Source: CAG-411 sp963643465
Lineage (GTDB): Bacteria > Bacillota > Clostridia > Lachnospirales > Lachnospiraceae
Direction of reading: 5' to 3'
DNA: 64,000 nt
NCBI GenBank assembly: GCA_963643465.1
Contig: CAVIJT010000001.1
Coordinates: 62,001-126,000, forward strand
In this document: positions 17,715 to 26,837 of the stretch, one piece after another
How positions within the stretch are numbered: the stretch's first letter is position 1
Layout of the letters: each line of letters begins with the position of its first letter
Program-made: the position numbers and the translations under genes
Notes under the pieces: model-generated
The model's database searches: none
What the model saw: only the letters and a program-made list of their open reading frames with translations
What the model was told of the DNA's origin: nothing

Positions 17715-17743
17715 ATACTAACTGTATTTTATTTTTTTGTCAA
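17715..17743 (-). promoter_or_regulatory. Promoter of the nagZ-like gene
   Basis: TTGACA (perfect -35), 17-base spacer, TAGTAT on the minus strand. Confidence 0.7.
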
Positions 17744-17782
17744 GAAAACATCTGCCTGTGGATTCTCACACCATTTAAGAAA

Positions 17783-19273
17783 TTACTCCAAATTTGTATA
17801 TCCCATCAAATATTCATCCACTTCTCTAGCTGCATCTCTACCTTCTCGAATTGCCCAAACAACCAAAGACTGTCCACGGCGCATATCTCCTGCCACAAAT
17901 ACATTCTTTACGTTTGTTGCATGACAATCTGCTGCAGTCTCTACATTGGTTCTTTGATTTAATTTTACGCCAAACGCATCTGCCACATATTTTTGTGTTC
18001 CAAGGAAACCTGCTGCAATAAGCACTAAATCTGCATTTATTTCAAATTCACTTCCTGCAACTTCTTTCATAATATTACGTCCAGCTTTCTTATCAAACAC
18101 GCTCTCTAATTTCACACAGATTGCCTTTGTTACGTTTCCTTTTTCGTCCTTTACAAACTCTTTTACCGTTGTACAGTATATACGAGGGTCTTCCCCAAAT
18201 AAGGCAATATTCTCTTCCTGACCATAGTCTGTCTTGCTGACACGAGGCCACTCTGGCCATGGATTATTCTCAGCTCTTTCATCTGGAGCTTTTGGCATCA
18301 TCTCTAACTGAGTAACTGCCTTTGCTCCATGTCGGATAGATGTACCTACACAATCATTACCAGTATCTCCACCGCCGATAATAAGTACATTTTTTCCTTT
18401 TGCACTGATATAACTTCCCTCTTTCAATGAAGGTGTCGCAAGTAAGCTCTTTGTAGTAGATTTAAGGAAATCCACTGCATAGTAAATACCATTGGCATCT
18501 CTTCCTGGAACTTCAATATTTCTTGGATTTGATGCACCACATGCAAGTACCACACTATCATACTCTTTTATAATCTTAGCAGCCTCTACATCATCTCCAA
18601 CATTGCTGTTACACTTAAATTCTACGCCTTCTTCTTCCATAATCTTCACACGACGCTCAATTACATTCTTCTCCAATTTCATGTTAGGAATTCCATACAT
18701 TAACAAACCACCGGGACGATCCTCACGTTCAAATACAGTTACAAGATGTCCACGTTTATTTAACTGATCTGCAACCGCAAGTCCTGCAGGACCAGAACCA
18801 ATTACCGCAACTTTTTTCCCGGTGCGAACCTTTGGAGGTTCCGCCTTAATTAAATCATTCTCGTACCCATATTCTACAATACTATTCTCATTTTCTTTTA
18901 CAGATACAGCATCTCCATTTAAGCCACATACACATGCCTTTTCACAAAGTGCAGGACATACTCTTGATGTAAATTCTGGAAAATTATTTGTCTTAAGAAG
19001 TCTTGCAAGCGCTCTGTCATAATTCCCACGATATACTAAATCGTTCCATTCCGGAATCAAGTTGTTTAGTGGGCATCCTGCTGACATACCGCCAATCATC
19101 ATACCTGCCTGACAAAATGGCACGCCACACTCCATACATCTAGCAGCCTGAGCCTTTCTGTCTGCCTCTTGCATTGGCTGGTGAAATTCATTAAAATGTT
19201 TTATTCTATCCAATGGCTTTTCTGCCAGATTTTCTGCTCTATCATATTCCATAAATCCGCCGACTTTACCCAT
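17783..19273 (-). CDS. gltD: Glutamate synthase small subunit
   Basis: The NAD(P)H-oxidising FAD subunit of glutamate synthase, passing electrons through iron-sulfur clusters to GltB. The 496-residue protein has the N-terminal Cys motifs ARCMECGVPFCQ, SAGCPLNNLIPEWN and CPALCEKACVCGLN that bind [4Fe-4S] clusters. Two dinucleotide folds follow: VIGSGPAGLAVADQL for FAD and VLIIGGGDTGNDCVG for NAD(P)H. The start has GGAGG seven bases upstream. It lies 12 bases after gltB, so it is co-transcribed and made in step with it. Confidence 0.96.
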   Translation of the reverse strand: MGKVGGFMEYDRAENLAEKPLDRIKHFNEFHQPMQEADRKAQAARCMECGVPFCQAGMMIGGMSAGCPLNNLIPEWNDLVYRGNYDRALARLLKTNNFPEFTSRVCPALCEKACVCGLNGDAVSVKENENSIVEYGYENDLIKAEPPKVRTGKKVAVIGSGPAGLAVADQLNKRGHLVTVFEREDRPGGLLMYGIPNMKLEKNVIERRVKIMEEEGVEFKCNSNVGDDVEAAKIIKEYDSVVLACGASNPRNIEVPGRDANGIYYAVDFLKSTTKSLLATPSLKEGSYISAKGKNVLIIGGGDTGNDCVGTSIRHGAKAVTQLEMMPKAPDERAENNPWPEWPRVSKTDYGQEENIALFGEDPRIYCTTVKEFVKDEKGNVTKAICVKLESVFDKKAGRNIMKEVAGSEFEINADLVLIAAGFLGTQKYVADAFGVKLNQRTNVETAADCHATNVKNVFVAGDMRRGQSLVVWAIREGRDAAREVDEYLMGYTNLE

Positions 19274-19285
19274 TTTATTTCCTCC

Positions 19286-22200
19286 TTACTTTCCAACGTT
19301 TACATAAAATGCTTCAATTTCAGCCTGATCTTTTGAGTATCCTTTTTCCTCCATTGCATGGATGGTATGCAATACTCGTCTGTAATCGTGAGGAATAATC
19401 TTTTTGAACTTAGGCAAATACTCGTCGAAATTCTTCAAAATTGCTTTTCCCTTTTCAGATTCCGTCTCTTTTACATGTTCCTCAATCATAGACTTTAATT
19501 CCTGAACATCTGGTAATTCTTCTACATCTTCTATTGCTACTAATTCTTTGTTTATTTTCAAGTAGAAGTCATTTTTCTCATCCAGTACATAAGCAACTCC
19601 GCCACTCATACCTGCTGCAAAGTTCTTTCCAGTACCACCTAAAACTACAACACGACCACCTGTCATGTATTCACATCCATGATCACCAACTCCCTCAACT
19701 ACGGCTGTAATACCTGAGTTTCTTACACAGAAACGTTCACCGGCAACACCATTAATAAATGCCTTACCAGTAGTACCACCATAAAATGCCACGTTACCAA
19801 TAATAATATTTTCGGATGCCACATAGTTTGCTTTTTTAGGCTGTGCAACTACAATCTTACCACCTGATAAACCTTTTCCACAGTAGTCATTGCAATCTCC
19901 AGTTAATTTCATAGTTAATCCACTTGGAATAAATGCACCAAAACTCTGTCCACCGCTTCCCTGGCATTCTACTACATAAGTGTCTTCTGGAACTTCACTA
20001 CCCAAACGCTTTGTAATTTCTGCACCAAGAATAGTTCCTGTCGTACGATTTAAATTATTGACTTTAATCTTTGTCTTTGCACCCTGCTTTTTATCAATTT
20101 TAGGTCCAAATTCTTTTAATAATACAGTCTCATCCACTGTCTTTCCAAGTTCAAAATCATAGATATCTGCAGGGTTAAAGCAACTATTTGGCTGATTTAC
20201 ATATGTGGTATCTAAGATTTGATCTAACTTGACTGCCTGACCTTTATCACTTAATACATCTTTTTTCTTTAATAAATCAACTCTACCAACTAACTCGTTG
20301 ACTGTACGAACACCCAATTTTGCCATGTATTCACGAAGTTCCTGCGCTACAAAACGCATGAAGTTTTCTACATATTCTGGCTTACCTTGGAAACGTTTAC
20401 GAAGTTCTGGATTCTGTGTTGCAATACCAACTGGACAAGTATCCAAGTTACATACACGCATCATAACACAACCCATTGTTACCAATGGAGCAGTTGCAAA
20501 TCCAAATTCTTCTGCACCAAGCATAGCAGCAATGGCAACGTCACGACCATCCATCAACTTACCATCTGTCTCAATGACAACTTTTGAACGAAGTCCATTC
20601 ATCATCAAAGACTGATGTGTCTCTGCAAGACCTAATTCCCATGGAAGTCCTGCATTGTGTACAGAACTTTCTGGTGCTGCTCCTGTTCCTCCGTCATATC
20701 CGGAAATCAAAATTACTCCGGCTCCTGCTTTTGCAACACCTGCTGCAATTGTTCCAACTCCTGCCTCCGAAACTAACTTCACAGAAATTCTTGCATCTTT
20801 ATTTGCATTTTTCAAATCGTAAATTAACTGTGCCAAATCCTCAATCGAATAAATGTCATGATGTGGTGGTGGTGAAATAAGTCCTACACCAGTTGTTGAA
20901 TTACGACATTTTGCAACCCAAGGATATACTTTCTTACCAGGAAGGTGTCCACCTTCACCCGGTTTTGCACCCTGTGCCATTTTAATCTGGATTTCATCTG
21001 CACTTACTAAATAGCGTGAAGTAACACCAAAACGACCAGAAGCGACCTGCTTAATGGCAGAACATCTATTTTCCGCACTACCTTTTGTTGCCAAACGGTC
21101 ATCACTTTCTCCACCTTCACCACTATTGGATTTACCTCCCAAGCGGTTCATAGCAATTGCCATACACTCATGTGCTTCTTTGGAGATAGAACCATAGGAC
21201 ATAGCACCAGTCTTAAAACGTTTTACAATTTCATCTACACTTTCAACTTCATCAATAGAAATTCCCTTTGCCGGGAAGTTAAAGTCCATCAAACCACGAA
21301 GATTGCTCTCGCTCTCTTCTTTATCCATAAGCTCAGAATACTGTTTGAAAATCTCATAATTTCCTTCTCTGGTTGCTTTCTGTAATAAATAAATAGTCTG
21401 TGGGTTATAAAGATGTTTCTCTTTTCCACTTCTTGATTTATGTGTACCGTTGCTCTCAAGTTCTAAGTTCATACCAAGCTCTAGCGGATCGAATGCCTGT
21501 GAATGTAACATTTCAATTTGTTTCTCAATATCTGTCATAGTGATACCACCTACACGACTGACAACTCCTGAGAAATATTTGTTAATTACTTCTTCACTGA
21601 TACCAATTGCCTCGAAAATTCGAGAACCCATGTAAGATTGAATTGTGGAAATACCCATTTTGGAACCAATCTTGATAATACTTTTCTTTACAGAATTACA
21701 GTAATCATCCACTGCTGCATAGTAATCTTTATCAAGCAATCCGCTATTCACCATGTCGCCAATTGTATCAATTGCAAGATAAGGGTTAATTGCACTTGCA
21801 CCAAATCCAATCAAGGTTGCAAAATGATGTACTTCTCTTGGCTCTGCTGTCTCAAGAATAACAGAAAGTCTTGTTCTTTTCTTTGTTTTTACTAAATGCT
21901 GCTGCAATGCAGAAATAGCCAGTAAAGATGGAATTGCCACATGGTTTTCATCCACACCTCTGTCTGAAAGAACAAGTACATTTGCACCATCTTTGTATGC
22001 ACGATCTGCTTCGTTACAAACATGCTCAATGGCTTTCTCTAAAGAGGTAGAAGTATAATATGTGATTGGAATTACTTCTACTCTAAATCCTCTTACCTTC
22101 ATCATTTTAATTTTCAACATATCGGTGTTAGTAAGAATTGGATTATCAATGCGAAGTACATTACAGTTTTCTTCTCTCTCCTGTAAAATATTTCCACTTG

Positions 22201-23827
22201 TTCCAATGTATACAGAAGTAGCTGTTACTACCTTTTCACGTAAGGCATCAATTGGAGGATTGGTAACCTGCGCAAACAACTGTTTAAAGTATTTGAATAA
22301 TGGCTGAGGTCTCTCTGACAAAGGGGGAATTGGGGTATCCACACCCATTGCACCAATTGGCTCTGATCCATTCATTGCCATAGATAAAATGCTTGTTTTG
22401 CATTCTTCATAAGTATATCCAAATGCTCTTCTAAGTCTCTCTACCTGCTCTGGCGCATATTCCTCCACTTTCTTATTTGGAATTTTAATATCCTTCAAGA
22501 AAGTAAGATTATTATCAAGCCACTCGCCATAAGGCTGTCTGCCTGCATATTTTTCTTTGATGGTGTCATCATCAATTAATTCCCCTTTTACGGTATCCAC
22601 TAATAACATCTTACCAGGGCGAAGACGATCCTTCTTTACAATCTTCTCTTCTGGAATATCCAATACTCCAACTTCAGAAGATAAGATAATATTTCCATCG
22701 TCTGTAATATAATAACGGGATGGTCTTAAACCATTACGGTCAAGAACGGCACCCATCACATCTCCATCAGAGAACAAAATAGAAGCTGGACCATCCCATG
22801 GTTCCATCATAGTTGCATAATACTGATAAAATTCTTTCTTCTTTCGGCTCATACTACGGTCATTTGCCCATGGTTCCGGAATAGTAATCATAACTGCCAA
22901 AGGAAGTTCCATTCCACTCATAACAAGGAATTCTAATGTATTATCTAAACGTGCAGAGTCGGAACCACTTCTGTCAACAACCGGAAGAATTTTATGAAGG
23001 TCACCCTTTAAGTATTCTGATTCCATTGACTCCTCTCTGGCGTGCATTTTATCTGCATTTCCAGAAATTGTATTAATCTCTCCATTATGAACAATAAAAC
23101 GGTTTGGATGTGCCCTTCTCCAACTTGGCTGTGTATTGGTACTAAAACGAGAATGTACTAATGCAATCGCAGATTCGTAGTTTTCATCCTGTAAATCTTG
23201 GAAAAAGGAGCGTAATTGTCCAACCAAAAACATACCTTTATAAACAATGGTTCTGCTGGATAAAGAAACTACATACGTATCTTCATTTGAAGAATTTTCA
23301 AATATTCTTCTGGCAATATATAATTTACGGTCAAAGTCAAGTCCCTTCTTTACTCCTGCTGGCTTTTTCACAAATGCCTGCACAATATATGGCATACAAG
23401 AAAGTGCTGTTTCTCCAAGAACTTCCTTATTTACAGGAACCTCTCTCCATCCAAGAAACTCTAATCCTTCCTTTTCTACAATAATCTCAAACATTTTCAT
23501 TGCACGTTTTCTACTAAGCTCATCTTGAGGCATAAAAAACATACCGATACCATATTCTCTTTCTTTCCCAATAGAAATTCCTGCTTTCTTTGCAGCCATA
23601 CTAAAGAATTTATGTGAAATCTGTAATAAGATACCAACACCATCTCCAGTTTTACCAGAGGCGTCCTTACCGGCACGATGCTCCAAATTTTCAACTATCT
23701 TTAACGCATTTTCTACGGTTGCATGTGATTTGATACCTTTCTGATTAACAACTGCACCAATACCACAGTTATCATGCTCCCATCTTGGATCATACAAACC
23801 TTGTGTTTTTCTCTTACATTCTTCCAT
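19286..23827 (-). CDS. gltB: Glutamate synthase large subunit
   Basis: Converts glutamine plus 2-oxoglutarate to two glutamates in the GS-GOGAT ammonia assimilation route. The 1,513-residue protein has the order expected: N-terminal amidotransferase with catalytic Cys in HDNCGIGAV (about residue 21), a central domain, an FMN-binding synthase domain with the 3Fe-4S Cys motif VCNLDTCPVGIATQ, and a C-terminal GXG beta-helix (GGRVVVLGGTGKNFAAGMSG). The ATG at 23827 follows AAAGGA by nine bases; the upstream GTG at 23851 is less supported. The leader has tandem terminators, so control by premature termination is plausible. Confidence 0.97.
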   Translation of the reverse strand: MEECKRKTQGLYDPRWEHDNCGIGAVVNQKGIKSHATVENALKIVENLEHRAGKDASGKTGDGVGILLQISHKFFSMAAKKAGISIGKEREYGIGMFFMPQDELSRKRAMKMFEIIVEKEGLEFLGWREVPVNKEVLGETALSCMPYIVQAFVKKPAGVKKGLDFDRKLYIARRIFENSSNEDTYVVSLSSRTIVYKGMFLVGQLRSFFQDLQDENYESAIALVHSRFSTNTQPSWRRAHPNRFIVHNGEINTISGNADKMHAREESMESEYLKGDLHKILPVVDRSGSDSARLDNTLEFLVMSGMELPLAVMITIPEPWANDRSMSRKKKEFYQYYATMMEPWDGPASILFSDGDVMGAVLDRNGLRPSRYYITDDGNIILSSEVGVLDIPEEKIVKKDRLRPGKMLLVDTVKGELIDDDTIKEKYAGRQPYGEWLDNNLTFLKDIKIPNKKVEEYAPEQVERLRRAFGYTYEECKTSILSMAMNGSEPIGAMGVDTPIPPLSERPQPLFKYFKQLFAQVTNPPIDALREKVVTATSVYIGTSGNILQEREENCNVLRIDNPILTNTDMLKIKMMKVRGFRVEVIPITYYTSTSLEKAIEHVCNEADRAYKDGANVLVLSDRGVDENHVAIPSLLAISALQQHLVKTKKRTRLSVILETAEPREVHHFATLIGFGASAINPYLAIDTIGDMVNSGLLDKDYYAAVDDYCNSVKKSIIKIGSKMGISTIQSYMGSRIFEAIGISEEVINKYFSGVVSRVGGITMTDIEKQIEMLHSQAFDPLELGMNLELESNGTHKSRSGKEKHLYNPQTIYLLQKATREGNYEIFKQYSELMDKEESESNLRGLMDFNFPAKGISIDEVESVDEIVKRFKTGAMSYGSISKEAHECMAIAMNRLGGKSNSGEGGESDDRLATKGSAENRCSAIKQVASGRFGVTSRYLVSADEIQIKMAQGAKPGEGGHLPGKKVYPWVAKCRNSTTGVGLISPPPHHDIYSIEDLAQLIYDLKNANKDARISVKLVSEAGVGTIAAGVAKAGAGVILISGYDGGTGAAPESSVHNAGLPWELGLAETHQSLMMNGLRSKVVIETDGKLMDGRDVAIAAMLGAEEFGFATAPLVTMGCVMMRVCNLDTCPVGIATQNPELRKRFQGKPEYVENFMRFVAQELREYMAKLGVRTVNELVGRVDLLKKKDVLSDKGQAVKLDQILDTTYVNQPNSCFNPADIYDFELGKTVDETVLLKEFGPKIDKKQGAKTKIKVNNLNRTTGTILGAEITKRLGSEVPEDTYVVECQGSGGQSFGAFIPSGLTMKLTGDCNDYCGKGLSGGKIVVAQPKKANYVASENIIIGNVAFYGGTTGKAFINGVAGERFCVRNSGITAVVEGVGDHGCEYMTGGRVVVLGGTGKNFAAGMSGGVAYVLDEKNDFYLKINKELVAIEDVEELPDVQELKSMIEEHVKETESEKGKAILKNFDEYLPKFKKIIPHDYRRVLHTIHAMEEKGYSKDQAEIEAFYVNVGK

Positions 23828-23912
23828 TGCAACACATTCCTTTCTACTCACTTTTTTCCAATTATAGATATTAATGGATTTTTCCAGTTACCATTTATTG
23901 GCTATCTCTTTT

Positions 23913-23942
23913 GAAAATAAAACGAAATACTCTAGTATTTCG
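23913..23942 (-). terminator. Second terminator hairpin in the gltB leader
   Basis: CGAAATAC, TAGA loop, GTATTTCG, then TTTTATTTT on the minus strand, between the first leader terminator and the gltB ribosome site. Confidence 0.65.
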
Positions 23943-23949
23943 CACAAAA

Positions 23950-24003
23950 ACAAAAAAAGACGCACTTAGACAGAGGGCTTCACCCTCGCCTAAGAACGTC
24001 TTT
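23950..24003 (-). terminator. First, strong terminator hairpin in the gltB leader
   Basis: On the minus strand the stem is built from AAAGACG/CGTCTTT, CTTAG/CTAAG and GAGGG/CCCTC with small internal loops and a TGAAG apex. It is followed by a seven-T run. It begins about five bases after the predicted start of transcription, so no upstream anti-terminator strand is possible. The 321-base gap 23828-24148 otherwise holds only the two divergent promoters. Confidence 0.8.
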
Positions 24004-24014
24004 GTTCTGTTGCT

Positions 24015-24043
24015 ATTTTAATATACTTAATTAGAAAAATCAA
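24015..24043 (-). promoter_or_regulatory. Promoter of gltB-gltD
   Basis: TTGATT, 17-base spacer, TAAAAT on the minus strand; start predicted near 24008. Confidence 0.7.
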
Positions 24044-24060
24044 GTATTATTTTGTCAAAC

Positions 24061-24089
24061 TTGAAACCTATGGAAAAGTTTGTTAAAAT
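24061..24089 (+). promoter_or_regulatory. Promoter of the ABC-F gene
   Basis: TTGAAA, 17-base spacer, TAAAAT, about 60 bases upstream of the ATG and back-to-back with the gltB promoter. Confidence 0.65.
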
Positions 24090-24148
24090 GAAGTGCATTA
24101 TTTTTGAAACGTTATAACTATTTTTTTACGGAAAGAAAGGTTTAAAAA

Positions 24149-25699
24149 ATGATATTGAATGTACAACATTTAAGCCATGGTTTTGGAGACCGGGCAATTT
24201 TTGATGATGTTTCCTTTCGCCTGTTAAAAGGGGAACATATTGGACTAATTGGTGCCAACGGAGAAGGAAAATCTACTTTTTTTAATATTATCACCGGAAA
24301 GCTAATGCCAGATGAAGGTACGGTAGAGTGGGCAAAAAATGTAAGGGTAGGATACCTTGACCAGCATGCTGTTTTGGAAAAAGGAATGACCATACGTGAC
24401 GTATTAAATTCTGCTTTTTCTTTTCTTTATGAACAAGAAGCAACAATGAATGAACTTTGTGCCAAAATGGCAGATGCTGAAGATAGTGAACTAGAAACAA
24501 TTATGAACGAATTTGCTGTTATTCAGGATTTACTTGATTACCATGATTTCTATAATATTGATTCTAAAGTAGAAGAAGTGGCACGAGCACTTGGTCTTAT
24601 GGATATTGGTTTAGATCGTGATGTAACAGAACTTAGTGGTGGACAGCGTACTAAAATTTTACTTGCTAAACTTTTGCTTGAAAAGCCGGATATTTTACTT
24701 TTAGATGAGCCTACTAACTATTTAGATACGGTACACATTGAATGGTTAAAGCGTTATTTGCAGGAATATGAAAATGCTTTTATTTTGATTTCACATGATA
24801 TTCCATTTTTAAATAGTGTAATTAACTTAATTTACCACATGGAAAACCAAGCTCTTACACGCTATGTAGGCGATTATGACAAATTCCAAGAAGTTTATGC
24901 CGTAAAAAAAGCACAATTAGAAGCAGCCTATGAGCGTCAGCAACAAGAAATCAAAGATTTGAAAGATTTTGTTGCAAGAAACAAAGCCAGAGTATCTACC
25001 AGAAACATGGCAATGTCACGTCAGAAAAAATTGGATAAAATGGATGTTATTGAGCTTGCTAAGGAAAAACCAAAGCCAGAATTTCATTTTAAGGAAGCAA
25101 GAGCTTCCGGAAAGATGATTTTCCATGCAGAAAGTCTTGTAATCGGTTACGAGGAGCCATTATCTGCTCCAATTAATCTTTCCATGGAACGAGGAGAGCG
25201 TCTTGTATTTACTGGTGCAAACGGTATTGGTAAGACTACACTTTTAAAAAGTATTCTCGGTATTATTCCTCCATTGCAGGGTAATGTTTCCCTTGGAGAT
25301 TACTTATACAAAGGGTATTTTGAACAGGAAATGACTGGAGCGAAAAACAATACTTGTATCGAAGAACTTTGGACAGAGTTTCCATCTATGTCCCAGTATG
25401 AAGTACGATCTGCACTTGCAAAATGTGGTCTTACTACGAAACATATCGAAAGTCAGGTACGTGTGTTAAGTGGTGGCGAACAGGCAAAAGTGCGTCTCTG
25501 TAAACTAATTAACCAGGAAACCAATCTTTTACTTTTAGACGAGCCTACCAACCATTTGGATGTAGATGCAAAAGAGGAACTGAAACGTGCATTGCAAGCA
25601 TACAAAGGAAGTATTATTCTTATTTGTCACGAACCGGAATTTTATGAAGACTGGGCTACCAAAGTGATTGATTGTAGCAATTGGAGTACAAAGATTTAA
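24149..25699 (+). CDS. ABC-F family ATPase (ribosome-associated)
   Basis: A 516-residue soluble protein with two ABC domains and no membrane segments. Walker A motifs are GANGEGKST (about 34) and GANGIGKTT (about 358). Signatures are LSGGQRTKI and LSGGEQAKV (about 439), and the Walker B stretches LLLDEPTN are intact. The charged inter-domain linker (about 235-315, ARNKARVSTRNMAMSRQKKL) is the P-site tRNA interaction motif region. Members act on the ribosomal E site as translation factors or antibiotic-protection proteins. There is no resistance context, and the overall look resembles the YbiT-like housekeeping group, so a translation-factor role is preferred. Ribosome site AAAGG. Confidence 0.9.
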   Translation: MILNVQHLSHGFGDRAIFDDVSFRLLKGEHIGLIGANGEGKSTFFNIITGKLMPDEGTVEWAKNVRVGYLDQHAVLEKGMTIRDVLNSAFSFLYEQEATMNELCAKMADAEDSELETIMNEFAVIQDLLDYHDFYNIDSKVEEVARALGLMDIGLDRDVTELSGGQRTKILLAKLLLEKPDILLLDEPTNYLDTVHIEWLKRYLQEYENAFILISHDIPFLNSVINLIYHMENQALTRYVGDYDKFQEVYAVKKAQLEAAYERQQQEIKDLKDFVARNKARVSTRNMAMSRQKKLDKMDVIELAKEKPKPEFHFKEARASGKMIFHAESLVIGYEEPLSAPINLSMERGERLVFTGANGIGKTTLLKSILGIIPPLQGNVSLGDYLYKGYFEQEMTGAKNNTCIEELWTEFPSMSQYEVRSALAKCGLTTKHIESQVRVLSGGEQAKVRLCKLINQETNLLLLDEPTNHLDVDAKEELKRALQAYKGSIILICHEPEFYEDWATKVIDCSNWSTKI

Positions 25700-25713
25700 T
25701 ATTTTATAACGAT

Positions 25714-25794
25714 TTAGAACCCTCTATAATGGAGCAATTAGATACGTTATACTGGCATATAAGTAGCTGATTGTTCCATTATAGAGGGTTCTAA
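25714..25794. terminator. Long hairpin between convergent genes
   Basis: Two 24-base arms, beginning TTAGAACCCTCTATAATGGA on the left, pair with one mismatch around a 33-base loop that contains a further TTATA/TATAA stem. Position between convergent genes suggests termination in both directions, though the adjoining T-runs are short. Confidence 0.6.
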
Positions 25795-25809
25795 TAGTTA
25801 CTATATTTT

Positions 25810-26802
25810 CTAATCATAATAATGTTCGTATTTGGAAAAGTCAGATAAATGCTGTTCCACCATTTCAGATAATTCACTTCTTTTATTTTGTGCCAATGCC
25901 ATCCAATGACTATCTGCCAAACGTATTTGCAATTGCATAGAATCTACCATTTTTCCCTGTTCTCTTTTCTTCTGTTCTTCAAAAATTGCCAATCCATCGT
26001 AATATCCCAATGCCATACGATATAAGATACTTTTATGACTAAAATCTACCGTTCCAGAAAGAAAATCTCCAATTTCATGACTTGGGCGAATCAATAGCTC
26101 TCGCTCTCCATTTTCTGGATTTTCCGTAAAGGTTACTTTTCCCTCTGAATGGCGCAGTACATAAAATTTTTTCAAACCTCTGTCCCTCAATGGTTTGATT
26201 GGAACATTATCTGCAATTCCACCATCCCGATACATGATACCATCTATATCTACCGCATCATAAATAACTGGAAGAGCGGAACTTGCGAGCAGTAATTTTC
26301 GAATTTGCTCATCGGTTTTATCCCGAAGGGTGTGGTATTCTGCTACAGGTGTCCCATTTACAACTTTTGCAATGGTCACATAAATTTCTTTCTGGTAATT
26401 ACGGATTTTGTCAAAATCAATATACTCATCCATAATTTTTATCAAACCTGTTCTGGAACAAAGACCATCTGTTCTTGCTGATTTAATAAACTGATCTAAG
26501 GTTGCGCTTTCCAAAAATTCTTTTACGTCTTGAAAAATATCCGCAATCTCAGACAAGATATCTGCTGAAGAAATTTCCGCACTAAAAATTTGATCCGGTG
26601 TAATTTTATTCCATACCTCTTCCATTTTCTTTTGATCCTGCTGTGCAAGTAAAACCGCATTCAAGGCACCAATGGAACTTCCGGCAATTGCCCCTACTTC
26701 ATCAAGCATTCCCAGTTCTTCCATTGCCTTTAATACACCAATCTGATAAGCACCTTTTCCGCCCCCACCAGATAATACAAGTCCCCACGTTCGATTTTCC
26801 AT
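25810..26802 (-). CDS. Patatin-like phospholipase (RssA/YlbK-like)
   Basis: A 330-residue cytoplasmic serine hydrolase. The oxyanion loop GLVLSGGGGKGAYQIGVL is at the N terminus, the nucleophile elbow is AGSSIGALNA near residue 40, and the catalytic Asp is in MYRDGGIADNVP. The catalytic Ser-Asp dyad is complete, so acyl-ester hydrolysis of membrane lipids is expected; the exact substrate is unknown. It is 35 bases downstream of the debranching enzyme gene and probably shares its transcript. Confidence 0.88.
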   Translation of the reverse strand: MENRTWGLVLSGGGGKGAYQIGVLKAMEELGMLDEVGAIAGSSIGALNAVLLAQQDQKKMEEVWNKITPDQIFSAEISSADILSEIADIFQDVKEFLESATLDQFIKSARTDGLCSRTGLIKIMDEYIDFDKIRNYQKEIYVTIAKVVNGTPVAEYHTLRDKTDEQIRKLLLASSALPVIYDAVDIDGIMYRDGGIADNVPIKPLRDRGLKKFYVLRHSEGKVTFTENPENGERELLIRPSHEIGDFLSGTVDFSHKSILYRMALGYYDGLAIFEEQKKREQGKMVDSMQLQIRLADSHWMALAQNKRSELSEMVEQHLSDFSKYEHYYD

Positions 26803-26837
26803 TCTACGTCATCCTCTCCAAAAAGAAACCATTTGCA

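Noticed and set aside
17490..17924. 144-residue plus-strand frame across the nagZ-gltD junction
   Set aside because: Spans the ends of two convincing minus-strand genes and the nagZ promoter, with no start signal.
20298..20615. Plus-strand frames inside gltB
   Set aside because: Shadows of a well-supported 1,513-residue gene with complete domains.
23828..24014. Glutamine riboswitch, T-box or ANTAR dual-hexaloop element upstream of gltB
   Set aside because: The hairpins are terminator-type without the conserved cores of these elements, and the leader starts at the first hairpin.
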